Positions 16,211 to 24,159 of a stretch of 42,051 nt of DNA are shown piece by piece. The notes under the pieces are model-generated. The model did not search any database, had not been told where the DNA came from, and was given only the letters and a program-made list of their open reading frames with translations. Within the stretch, counting starts at the first letter, position 1, and each line of letters opens with the position of its first letter. The DNA is taken from NCBI RefSeq assembly GCF_025869345.1, contig NZ_JAOZVW010000070.1, positions 1 through 42,051 on the forward strand, given 5' to 3'. This stretch comes from Sphingopyxis sp. (GTDB lineage: Bacteria; Pseudomonadota; Alphaproteobacteria; Sphingomonadales; Sphingomonadaceae). The position numbers and the translations under genes are program-made.

Positions 16211-17359
16211 CTAGCGTTCGAGGATCGCCACCGCCGACAGGCCGGGCGCTCCATAGACATGACTATAGCCCACTTTCGGGCCGTTCGGGACCTGCCGCTC
16301 GCCGCCGCGACCGCGCAGCTGCACCATATTCTCATAGACCTGCCGCAGGCCCGAAGCGCCGATCGGCTCGCCGCAGGCCAGGCAGCCGCCGTCGGTGTTG
16401 ATGGGCATCCGGCCTTTGATCTCGCTCCATCCTTCGGCGAGCCATTGTTCCTGCTCGCCGTCGGCGCAAAAGCCGTTTTCGGCCATGTGCATGATCTCGG
16501 CGCCGCTTTCGGTGTCCTGCAATTGCGCGACCGAAACATCCTCGGGGCCGATCCCCGCCATTTCGAAGGCGGCGCGGCTGGCGATCTCGGTCGGCTTGCC
16601 GCCGCCGCCGACGCGGATCGACGGCGCGAAGACCTCGAACGATCCTTCGGGGCGCGTGCGAAAGGCGATGCTCGCGATCCGCACCGCGTCGGCGCCGAGT
16701 TCGCGGACCTTCTTCGCGCTGGCGAGGATCAGCGCGACCGCGCCTTCGGCGGGCGAGCAGAACATATATTTGGTCAGCGGATCGTTGACGACCGGCGCGT
16801 TCAGGATCGTGTCGAGATCGACCGGCGAGCGCCGCCAGGCATGGTCGCAGAGCGTGCCGTTGCGAAACGCCTTTTCGGCGACGAGCCCCAGCGTCCGCCG
16901 GCTGATGCCGTGGAGCGCCATGTAGCGCTGAATCTTGAGCGCGAAGAATTGCGTCGTCAGCATCATCCCCGTCTCGCCATACCAGTCGGGGAGGCCATAT
17001 TCGGCGGGCTTGGCGTTGAAGGCGCCGCGCGGATGCTTGTCGAAACCGACCGCGAGCGCGATGTCGCAGGCGCCCGCGGCCACCGCGTTGCGCGCGGCGG
17101 CGAGCGCGCTGCCGCCGGTCGCGCAGCCGTTCGCGACATTGATGAAGGGAACGCTCGTCAGGCCGAGCTCGTTGACCATGATGTCGGCCGATCCCGCCGC
17201 CGCCGAGCCGCCATAGGCATATTCGACGTCGCCCCATTCGATCCCGGCGTCCTCCAGCGCCGCGCGCACCGCGAAGACGCCCTGGTCGCGCCCCGAGCGG
17301 CCGTCGGTGCGGCCGAAGGGGTGGATGCCGGCGCCGATGATATGGACGTCGTCGTTCAT
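16211..17359 (-). CDS. SCPx/Ltp2-type thiolase-like protein (thiolase or acyl-CoA aldolase)
   Basis: 382-residue thiolase-fold protein of the lipid-transfer/SCPx group. The nucleophile-loop Cys is C79 (NVANGCATGGSAL). The usual GHP motif, whose His is catalytic in true thiolases, is GEP (about residue 330, in NTDGGCLACGEPIGASG). That change fits the Ltp2-like group, whose studied members perform retro-aldol cleavage of steroid side-chain acyl-CoAs together with a DUF35 partner. Here the gene for the DUF35 protein lies just upstream and its stop overlaps this ATG (ATGA at 17356-17359), strongly suggesting a complex. A classical thiolytic role remains possible. Full length, no signal peptide, cytoplasmic. 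Confidence 0.88.
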   Translation of the reverse strand: MNDDVHIIGAGIHPFGRTDGRSGRDQGVFAVRAALEDAGIEWGDVEYAYGGSAAAGSADIMVNELGLTSVPFINVANGCATGGSALAAARNAVAAGACDIALAVGFDKHPRGAFNAKPAEYGLPDWYGETGMMLTTQFFALKIQRYMALHGISRRTLGLVAEKAFRNGTLCDHAWRRSPVDLDTILNAPVVNDPLTKYMFCSPAEGAVALILASAKKVRELGADAVRIASIAFRTRPEGSFEVFAPSIRVGGGGKPTEIASRAAFEMAGIGPEDVSVAQLQDTESGAEIMHMAENGFCADGEQEQWLAEGWSEIKGRMPINTDGGCLACGEPIGASGLRQVYENMVQLRGRGGERQVPNGPKVGYSHVYGAPGLSAVAILER

Positions 17360-17748
17360 GGCTGGCGCTCCGGGCGAAAGGCATAGATCGACCGCGCGTC
17401 GTCGAAGGGGACGACGGCGAATATCATCGCCATGCCGATGACGAGATCGGCCGGGGCGGCATCGACGATGCGCGTCTCGACGATCACTTCGCCGGGCAGT
17501 TCGACATAGCCGATCAGGAAGGGCTGGAACGGCTGCGGGCCGCTATAGGGTTCCTTCGGCTCGAAACCCTGCGTCGTCCACGACCAGAGCGTGCCCTGGC
17601 GCGACAGCAGGGCCGGCTCGACGCGCGCGGCGGCATCGCCGTCGGGCATGGGGAAGACGATCTCGCCATCGGCGCGGCGGCCGCCGATCAGCCGCGGTTC
17701 GGCTTCGTCGGTCCACAGGCCGGGCGCGATCGGGACGCGCGCGCTCAT
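17356..17748 (-). CDS. DUF35 OB-fold protein lacking the zinc-ribbon cysteines
   Basis: 130-residue acyl-CoA-binding OB-fold protein (DUF35) that normally partners an SCPx-type thiolase or aldolase. The C-terminal OB part (FLIGYVELPGEVIVETRI, then VIGMAMIFAVVPF) is clear. The N-terminal zinc ribbon, usually RCxxCG...FP...CPxC, is here GRRADGEIVFPMPDGDAA: the layout is kept but all Cys are gone, and the protein contains no Cys at all. It would therefore not bind zinc. The ATG at 17748 overlaps the ACAD stop and the stop overlaps the thiolase start, four bases each. No MaoC-type hydratase domain is fused to it, unlike actinobacterial ChsH2. Confidence 0.85.
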   Translation of the reverse strand: MSARVPIAPGLWTDEAEPRLIGGRRADGEIVFPMPDGDAAARVEPALLSRQGTLWSWTTQGFEPKEPYSGPQPFQPFLIGYVELPGEVIVETRIVDAAPADLVIGMAMIFAVVPFDDARSIYAFRPERQP

Positions 17749-18806
17749 GCCGCCCTCGCATAAGCGGTCAGGCAGAGCGTCTGGTCGCCCAAGAGTCTGT
17801 CGAGCAGCATGACGCGTTTCAGCGCATGGCCGATCGCGAGCTCGTCGGTCTGCCCCATGCCGCCGTGCATCTGCACCGCCTCGAGCCCGATCCGCATCGC
17901 CGCTTCGCCGACGAAGGCCTTGGCACCCGCGGCGATCCGCGGCCATTTCGCATCGTCGGTCGCGGGGTCGAGCATCGCGGTGCGCAGCACCATCGAACGC
18001 GCCTGTTCGAGCGCGGCATAGCATTCGACGAGCCGGTGCTGGAGCGCCTGGAAGCTGCCGATCGCGGCGCCGAACTGCTGGCGCTCGCCGACATAGGCGA
18101 GCGTGTCGTCGAACATCGCCTGCGCGAGGCCGAGCATCTCGGCCGCGGCGAGCAGGCGGACATCGCCGATCACGCGGTCGAATCCGGTCGCGGGCAGATC
18201 GAACAACTCGGCGGGAACGCGGTGCAGGTCGATCGTCGCCGCGCGCGATCCGTCGATCACCGGATAATCCTGCCGCACGATGCCGGGGGCGTCCGCCGCG
18301 ACCCGCGCCAGCCGGTTTTCCGTCGCCGTGACCAGCAGCGTGTCGGCGAGCGGCGCGCCGAGGACGAAGGTCTTCGCACCCACGAGGCGCTCGCCGTCGA
18401 CTCTGGTCCCTGCGGCTTCGGTTTCGTAGCGGCGCCCGGGCTCGGCAAAGGCCACCGCCGCGACGCGCGCGCCCGCCAGCAGATCCCCGACCAGCGCGCC
18501 GTCGTCCGCCGCCGCGGCGAGCCGGATCGGCAGCACGCCGTTTTCGAGCCAGGGATCGATCGCGAGTCCCTTGCCCAGCGCTTCGGCGACGAGCGCGAGA
18601 TCGACCATCGTCCCGCCGATGCCGCCCATCGCCGCCGGTGCGGCGAGCGCCAGCAGGCCGAGGTCGGCGACCTCGCGCCAGCGCGTGCGCGGATAGCCGC
18701 CGTCAGCTTGTCGCATCGCGTGTCGCGCCGCGATATCGACCGGGCCGAGGAAGCGGCCGATCGTGTCGCGGGTCAGCCGCTGGTCGTCGTCGAGGTCGAA
18801 ATTCAT
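17745..18806 (-). CDS. Acyl-CoA dehydrogenase, short subunit
   Basis: 353 residues, shorter than the usual 380-400 of homotetrameric ACADs. The N-terminus MNFDLDDDQRLTRDTIGRFL and the C-terminal helices (FGAAIGSFQALQHRLVECYA, EAVQMHGGMGQTDELAIGHA) are typical. The middle beta domain (AFAEPG, RVDGERLVGAKTFVLGA) is recognisable but lacks the full FAD signature seen in the long subunit. This pattern matches the second subunit of alpha2beta2 steroid-type ACADs (FadE28/FadE29-like). The ATG at 18806 overlaps the P450 stop (ATGA), and the stop overlaps the DUF35 ATG. It probably pairs with the product of 14994-16202. Confidence 0.9.
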   Translation of the reverse strand: MNFDLDDDQRLTRDTIGRFLGPVDIAARHAMRQADGGYPRTRWREVADLGLLALAAPAAMGGIGGTMVDLALVAEALGKGLAIDPWLENGVLPIRLAAAADDGALVGDLLAGARVAAVAFAEPGRRYETEAAGTRVDGERLVGAKTFVLGAPLADTLLVTATENRLARVAADAPGIVRQDYPVIDGSRAATIDLHRVPAELFDLPATGFDRVIGDVRLLAAAEMLGLAQAMFDDTLAYVGERQQFGAAIGSFQALQHRLVECYAALEQARSMVLRTAMLDPATDDAKWPRIAAGAKAFVGEAAMRIGLEAVQMHGGMGQTDELAIGHALKRVMLLDRLLGDQTLCLTAYARAA

Positions 18807-20047
18807 GCGCGCCGCCGGAACATGATCGGCAGGGTGGTGAGGCCGCGCAGCAGCATGTTCGGCGGCCAGCTCGGCGTATGGCCGTCGGCGAGGCGGAAAT
18901 CGGTCAGGCGTGTCAGCAGCTCGGAATAGGCGACCGCCATTTCCTTGCGGCTCAGCATATTGCCGATGCACATATGGATGCCCTTGCCGAAGGCGAGGTG
19001 GCTGCGCGCGTTGGCGCGTTCGATGTCGAAACGGTCGGGGTCGGGATATCTGGCGGGATCGCGGTTCGCTGCGGCATAGCGCAGCTGCACCATCGCGCCC
19101 CTGGGGATCGCGACGCCGCCGAGCTCGGTGTCCTTCAGCACGCGGCGCCACATGCCCGCGGTCGGGCTTTCGATGCGCAGCACCTCTTCGACGAGGTTGA
19201 GGATCGTGCGCTCGTCGCCCGCGTCGGCGGCGGCGACCGCCTTGGCCATCTGGCCGGGGTTTTCGATGAGCTGCAGCAGCCCGCCGGCGAGCGCCGAGGT
19301 GGTCGTCTCGTTCCCCGCCACCATCAATTGCTGCATGATCGACAATATTTCGGCGTCTTCGAGCGGGCGCTCGCCATCGACCTCGGCATGGACGAGGTCG
19401 GAGAGCAGGTCGTCGGTGCGATTGGCGCGCCGCTCGTCGATCTTCGCCTTCACATGGTGCTGGAATTCGACGACCTCGCGCGCACATTCGAGTTCGCGTT
19501 CCTTGGGGATCATCCGCCCGAGCCGGTCGACGAAAGCGTCGGACCAGCGTTTCACGCGGTCGAGGTCCTTCTCCATGCCGATCTGGCTCGCGATCATCGC
19601 GACGGGCAGGGGGATGCCGAAATCGCGGACGAAATCGCCTTCGCCCTTTTCCGCCATCGCCTCGATCAGGCCGACGACGACGCGGCGCATATCCTCCTCG
19701 ATCGCCGCGACGCGCTTCATCGAGAAGGCGAGGTTGACGAGCTTGCGAAAGCGCGTGTGAACGGGCGGGTCTGCGGTGAGCAATGTGTCGACCTGCGGCC
19801 AGCCTTCGGCGAGGATCGCGGCGACATCGCCGTCCTCGGCCATCGCGCCCGACAGCGTGGCCTGGAAATCGTTCGAGAAGATATCGACCGCGCCCGTCGC
19901 CTGCACACAAAGATCATAGGAAAGGACGAGGAACATGCCCTCCGACAAGGGGACGACGGGACTCTTGGGCAGCCAGGCGCGATAATAGTCGAACGGGTCC
20001 GCGATGACCTGCGGGTCGAAAAAACTGCTTGCGGCGATGTCGTTCAC
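18803..20047 (-). CDS. Cytochrome P450
   Basis: 414-residue soluble bacterial P450, no membrane anchor. The I-helix oxygen-activation motif is VAGNETTTSALAGG, the K-helix ExxR is EEVLR, and the heme-binding loop FGKGIHMCIGNML puts the thiolate ligand at C360. It would hydroxylate a hydrophobic substrate using an external ferredoxin and reductase, which are not encoded here. Its position at the head of an ACAD/DUF35/thiolase/ACAD operon is the place CYP125 holds in the actinobacterial igr operon, suggesting terminal oxidation of a side chain before CoA activation; this is inference by context. Translation starts at GTG 20047 after a GAGGGAAGAGG site. A 75-base gap separates it from the ThuA-like gene, where an internal promoter could lie. 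Confidence 0.93.
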   Translation of the reverse strand: MNDIAASSFFDPQVIADPFDYYRAWLPKSPVVPLSEGMFLVLSYDLCVQATGAVDIFSNDFQATLSGAMAEDGDVAAILAEGWPQVDTLLTADPPVHTRFRKLVNLAFSMKRVAAIEEDMRRVVVGLIEAMAEKGEGDFVRDFGIPLPVAMIASQIGMEKDLDRVKRWSDAFVDRLGRMIPKERELECAREVVEFQHHVKAKIDERRANRTDDLLSDLVHAEVDGERPLEDAEILSIMQQLMVAGNETTTSALAGGLLQLIENPGQMAKAVAAADAGDERTILNLVEEVLRIESPTAGMWRRVLKDTELGGVAIPRGAMVQLRYAAANRDPARYPDPDRFDIERANARSHLAFGKGIHMCIGNMLSRKEMAVAYSELLTRLTDFRLADGHTPSWPPNMLLRGLTTLPIMFRRRA

Positions 20048-20122
20048 GCGCCTCTTCCCTCGATCTTCTCTTTATGCGTCCGACTATATGCAGCGGTTCC
20101 GGCCGCGCGATGCACATTTTCG

Positions 20123-20899
20123 TTAGGCCGCTGCGACATGGCCGAGTGCATTGGCGATCAGGCGGCGGAGGTTGGGATCGGCATAGGCGGCGGGGCCGTC
20201 GCCGGGCTGGATATAGACGAGGCGGCCGTTGCCGACGGGTTTTTCCCACGCGATCAGGTCGCTTTCGGGGCGGTGATCCCAGCCGCTGTTGCTGAACATC
20301 CGCCCGGCGACCGCCTCTGCCGCCGAATAGAAATTGTCGCGGACGAAACGATGGTCGGCGCGGAGCAGCGGCGTCACCGCGCCCCACACCGGCGCGAGAT
20401 AGAGCTCGTCGCGGAGCGGAAAGCGCGGCGGCAGGCCCGCCGTCACCGGATGGCCGGGATCGAGCACGACGGCGTCGTAGCGCACGTCGTGGCGATAGCC
20501 CGAATCGAGATGCCGCTCGCCGTTCGCCTCACCCGGCGCATAGAGGAAGCGCCCGCCGATCATCGCCGCCCATTCGGGCCATTCGGCCCAGCCGGCGATC
20601 GCATGGTGCATCGCGACCGCGCCGCCGCCGCGCGCAAAATGGTGGGCGATCGCGCGGCGATAGGCGAAGGAGGGCGGTCGCGTCACGGCCCTGCCGCCCT
20701 CGAAGCTGTAGCCGGGCATGTCGTAGAAGAGGATCGCGTCGGCGTCGTCCGCGGCGCCCGCGCCGACCGCCGCTTCGGCCTCGGGATGGATCAGGTGCGT
20801 GACCGCCCAGCCGTCCAGGCTTGCGAGCAGAGCGGCGAAAGGTTCGGCCTCATAGGGATGACCGCCCGACAGGACGAGAAGGCGATGCGCGGCGCTCAT
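20123..20899 (-). CDS. ThuA-like (trehalose-utilisation/GATase1-fold) protein, first copy
   Basis: 258-residue protein of the ThuA-like group, a class I glutamine amidotransferase-type flavodoxin-like fold without a clear catalytic Cys triad. Visible family features are the LVLSGGHPYEA start, the GGGAVAMHHAIAGW turn, DPGHPVTAGLP and the FPLRDELYLAP box. The last of these is shared with the second ThuA-like protein (34950-35711). Enzymatic function of the family is poorly defined; members often sit in sugar or aromatic catabolic clusters. The ATG at 20899 overlaps the stop of the reductase gene by four bases. Cytoplasmic; no signal peptide. Confidence 0.8.
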   Translation of the reverse strand: MSAAHRLLVLSGGHPYEAEPFAALLASLDGWAVTHLIHPEAEAAVGAGAADDADAILFYDMPGYSFEGGRAVTRPPSFAYRRAIAHHFARGGGAVAMHHAIAGWAEWPEWAAMIGGRFLYAPGEANGERHLDSGYRHDVRYDAVVLDPGHPVTAGLPPRFPLRDELYLAPVWGAVTPLLRADHRFVRDNFYSAAEAVAGRMFSNSGWDHRPESDLIAWEKPVGNGRLVYIQPGDGPAAYADPNLRRLIANALGHVAAA

Positions 20900-21912
20900 G
20901 CGATCTTCAGGATCATCTTGCCCTGATTGCTCCCCGCGAACAGCCGCATGAAGGCGTCGAAGCTGTTCTCGATCCCCTCGTCGACATGCTCGTCGGCGAC
21001 GAGCCTGCCCTGCTGGAGCCATGCCGCCATTTCGGCGCCGCCCTCGGCGAAGCGGTCGATATAGTCGGCGACGAGCAGCCCGCGCATCGCGGCGCGGTGG
21101 ACGATGAGCTGCCAGATGTTGCGTGCGCCGACCTTGTCGGGGCTGTTATATTCGCTGATCAGCCCGCAGAGCCCGATGCGCGCGCCGTGGCGCAGGTTCA
21201 TCAGCCCGGCGTCGAGAATGTCGCCCCCGACATTTTCGAAGATGACGTCGACCCCGTCCGGCGCCTCGGCGCGGATCGCGTCGGTTATGGCGTGGACGTC
21301 CTTGCCGCGATAGTCGATCGCGGCGTCGAAGCCGTAGCGGTCGATCAGCCGCCCGCATTTTTCGCCGCCGCCCGCGATGCCGATGACCTTGCCCGCGCCC
21401 TTGATCCTGGCGATCTGGCCGACGAGCGAGCCGACCGCCCCCGCTGCGCCGGTGACGAGCACGACGTCGCCGGGCCTGGGCTCGCATACCTCGATCAGAC
21501 CGAAATAGGCGGTCATGCCGACCGCGCCGAGCACCGAGAGATAGTTGGTCACCGAGGGCACGAGCCCCGCATCGATCGGCTGGGTGAAGCCGCCCGCGAC
21601 GCCGACTGAATAATCCTCGATCGCGTTCAGTCCGAGCACCCATTGGCCGGGCGCGAAGCCTTCGGCCTTGCTCGCTTCGACAAGGCCCACCGTGGTCGCG
21701 CGCACCGGATCGCCGAGCGGGATCGGCGGCATATAGCTCGGCGCATCGTCCATCCAGCCACGGATCGCGGGGTCGAGCGAGGCATAGTGATTGCGGATCA
21801 GGAACTGCCCCTCGGCGAGGTCGGGCAGGGGTTCGGCGACGAGCGAGAAATCCTCCCGCACCGGTTCGCCGTTCGGACGGCGGACGAGCAGGAAGCGGCG
21901 ATTGTCGGGCAT
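20896..21912 (-). CDS. Zinc-independent MDR family NADP-dependent oxidoreductase (first copy)
   Basis: 338-residue medium-chain dehydrogenase/reductase of the leukotriene B4 dehydrogenase/CurA-like group. The cofactor domain carries VTGAAGAVGSLVGQIARIKG and ends strand two with GGGEKC, typical of NADPH-dependent members. No zinc-ligand Cys cluster is present. The N-terminal LDPAIRGWMDD and the C-terminal GSNQGKMILKIA are family hallmarks. Such enzymes reduce the double bond of alpha,beta-unsaturated ketones or aldehydes. The ATG at 21912 follows the molybdenum enzyme stop by nine bases, with a GGAG site in between. A second homologue (24160-25158) starts divergently on the other side of the molybdenum gene. 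Confidence 0.9.
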   Translation of the reverse strand: MPDNRRFLLVRRPNGEPVREDFSLVAEPLPDLAEGQFLIRNHYASLDPAIRGWMDDAPSYMPPIPLGDPVRATTVGLVEASKAEGFAPGQWVLGLNAIEDYSVGVAGGFTQPIDAGLVPSVTNYLSVLGAVGMTAYFGLIEVCEPRPGDVVLVTGAAGAVGSLVGQIARIKGAGKVIGIAGGGEKCGRLIDRYGFDAAIDYRGKDVHAITDAIRAEAPDGVDVIFENVGGDILDAGLMNLRHGARIGLCGLISEYNSPDKVGARNIWQLIVHRAAMRGLLVADYIDRFAEGGAEMAAWLQQGRLVADEHVDEGIENSFDAFMRLFAGSNQGKMILKIA

Positions 21913-21921
21913 GAAGACTCC

Positions 21922-24045
21922 TCAGGCGGGGGTGATGGCGACCGGGATCGCGCTTTGCAGCGACTGGCCGGTGACGGGGTCGTAGCGCACGCTCTCGCTG
22001 ACCAGCCGGTTGGTCGAGGCGCCATGCTCGCGTACGCCTTCGGGGCCGATGCCGGGATCGCCGAAGGCGTGCGCCATCGACACGACGCCGGGGCGCATGT
22101 TCGGCGCCGCGCGCGCGACCGCGACGACCTCGCCCGCCGCCGACCGGATGCGGACGATATCGCCGTCGCCGCACGGAATCCGCGCAAGGTCGTCGGGGTG
22201 CAGGAAGGCGGGATTGGTGGTGCGCTTGGCGCGCAGCGCGGGCAGATTCTGCCCGGTCGAATTGAAGCGGTGGCGGCTCCGCCGCGACACCATGCGCCAC
22301 GGGAAATCGGGGGTCGGCTGGTCGGCGCCGCCATAGGCGATCAGCCGGTCGGGCATCCCGCCGGCGGCGAGGTCGAAGCGGCCGGGCGCATCGGGGTCGC
22401 CCGCTTCGACGATCGGGTGAAGCTCGGGATAGATCACCGCCTTGCCGTCCACCGTATCGGCGCGCACCCGGCTCGGCAGCGCCGCGCAGCCCGCGACCAT
22501 CAGGTCGAGAAACGCCTCCTTGGCCGGCCGTTCGTCCATCGGGCAGGGGCCGCCCGCGAGCGGCAGGCCGGTGCCGAGCCGGTGCGCAAGCTCCCAGAGC
22601 ATCTCCCATTCCTCGAGCAGACCCGCGGGCGCCTCGATCATCGCCTCGGTGTAGCGGGCGTAGGGGATTTCGTACCACCATTCGCTAAGGTTGCTGATAT
22701 CCTCGCGCTCGAGGCACATCTTGGGGGCGAGGATATAATCGGCGCGCTTCGCGGTCGCGGACTCGGCGTTGACGTCGATCGCGACGAGCAGGTCGAGCCC
22801 GGCGAGCGCCCGCGCCATCTTGTCCTGGTCGGGAAAGGCGACGAGCGGATTGCCGCCGATCACGATCAGCGCGCGCACCTGCCCCTCGCCGGGGGTGAGC
22901 ATCTCGTCGGCGAGGACGTTGCACGGCATCTCCATGCCGAGATGGGTGAGGCCGCGAAAGCGCGAGGCGGGGAAGCCCTTGCCATAGGGCGTCATCGGCG
23001 GCGCGACCTCCGCGCGGCGCGGCGTGACGGGGGTGAAGACGCGCGGGATCGAGCTTTTCTCGCCCTCGCGGCAGAATCGCCCGCAGAGGATGTTGAGCGC
23101 CGAGACGAGATATTGGGTGAGGGTGCCGTTGCCCGCCATTTCGGGGCCGGTGCCGGTGGACACGACGCCCTTGGTGCCGTTCGCGAACATTCGCGCTGCG
23201 GCGACGAGCTGATTTTCCTCGACCCCCGCGCGCGCGGCCGCCGCAGCAGGGGTAAAGGCCGCGACCGCGCGCTGCAATTCGTCGAGACCGTCGACGTAGC
23301 GCTGGACGAACGCCTTGTCGTAGAGGCCTTCGGACAGGATGACGTTGACGATCCCCGCGAGCAGCGCCGGATCTTCGCCCGGCCGCACCGGCAGATGGAT
23401 GTCCGCGAGCGCGGCGACGTCGCTCTGGCGCGGGTCGGCGACGATCAGCTTCAGCCCGCCGGCGAGCGCGTCGCGCAGGCGGCGCGAGGGCGAGAAGGGC
23501 GGTAGGCCGCCCGGCGGGCCATAGTGCGAGACGATCGGATTGTTGCCGATGAAGAAAGCGACGTCGGCCTCGGCGAACGTGTGCATCCCGCCCATCCAGC
23601 TCCCATATTGCATGGTCGTATAGACCTTCGCCGGCTGGTCGAGTGTCACCGAGGTATAGATGTTGCGCGTGCCGAGTCCCTGCGCGAAGGCGAGGGCGCT
23701 GCCGACCCCGGCGCTGTTCTGGAAGGCGTAGGTGCCGCCATAGACGGCGACGGCGTGCGGGCCGTGTTCGGCAATGATCGCGCCGAGCTTCGCGGCGATC
23801 TCGTCGAGCGCGGCCGTCGTGTCGATGTCGGCGAAACCCTTGGCGCCCTGCTTCTGCGACACCGTCAGCCGCTGCGGCCCGTGATGCGCTTCGGGGAGCT
23901 GGCGGCCCTTGATGCAGCTATAGCCGCCGAACACCGGATCGTCGGGATCGCCCTGCACCTTCGTCACGCGTCCGTCCTCGACCGTGACCAGCATCGCGCA
24001 ATTGGCGTGGCAGAATCGGCAGAAGCTGCGGCGGACCTCGGGCAT
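21922..24045 (-). CDS. Molybdopterin-dependent oxidoreductase, DMSO reductase family, single subunit
   Basis: 707 residues. The N-terminal [4Fe-4S] site is C9-x2-C12-x3-C16 ... C44, followed by K46 as in formate dehydrogenase and nitrate reductase catalytic subunits. Other family stretches are HAVAVYGGTYAFQN, STGTGPEMAGNGTLTQYL and IVIGGNPLVAFPD. The C-terminal cofactor domain (FNSTGQNLPALRAKRTTNPA, HPDDLARI) is complete. There is no twin-arginine signal, so it is cytoplasmic, and no iron-sulfur or membrane subunit gene is adjacent. The Mo ligand cannot be assigned; an Asp in TLDQPAKVY is one possibility. Members may hydroxylate, dehydrogenate, hydrate or reduce substrates. It is first in the long minus-strand run. 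Confidence 0.9.
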   Translation of the reverse strand: MPEVRRSFCRFCHANCAMLVTVEDGRVTKVQGDPDDPVFGGYSCIKGRQLPEAHHGPQRLTVSQKQGAKGFADIDTTAALDEIAAKLGAIIAEHGPHAVAVYGGTYAFQNSAGVGSALAFAQGLGTRNIYTSVTLDQPAKVYTTMQYGSWMGGMHTFAEADVAFFIGNNPIVSHYGPPGGLPPFSPSRRLRDALAGGLKLIVADPRQSDVAALADIHLPVRPGEDPALLAGIVNVILSEGLYDKAFVQRYVDGLDELQRAVAAFTPAAAAARAGVEENQLVAAARMFANGTKGVVSTGTGPEMAGNGTLTQYLVSALNILCGRFCREGEKSSIPRVFTPVTPRRAEVAPPMTPYGKGFPASRFRGLTHLGMEMPCNVLADEMLTPGEGQVRALIVIGGNPLVAFPDQDKMARALAGLDLLVAIDVNAESATAKRADYILAPKMCLEREDISNLSEWWYEIPYARYTEAMIEAPAGLLEEWEMLWELAHRLGTGLPLAGGPCPMDERPAKEAFLDLMVAGCAALPSRVRADTVDGKAVIYPELHPIVEAGDPDAPGRFDLAAGGMPDRLIAYGGADQPTPDFPWRMVSRRSRHRFNSTGQNLPALRAKRTTNPAFLHPDDLARIPCGDGDIVRIRSAAGEVVAVARAAPNMRPGVVSMAHAFGDPGIGPEGVREHGASTNRLVSESVRYDPVTGQSLQSAIPVAITPA

Positions 24046-24159
24046 ATTTCTCTCCCTGATCGCACCCTACGCGCGGACGCCCTTCACGCGACTGGCACTT
24101 TTGGCGGTGGCTGGCGAAGCGCCGCGGGCGCAATTTCGGGGCGGACAGGGAGAGTATCG

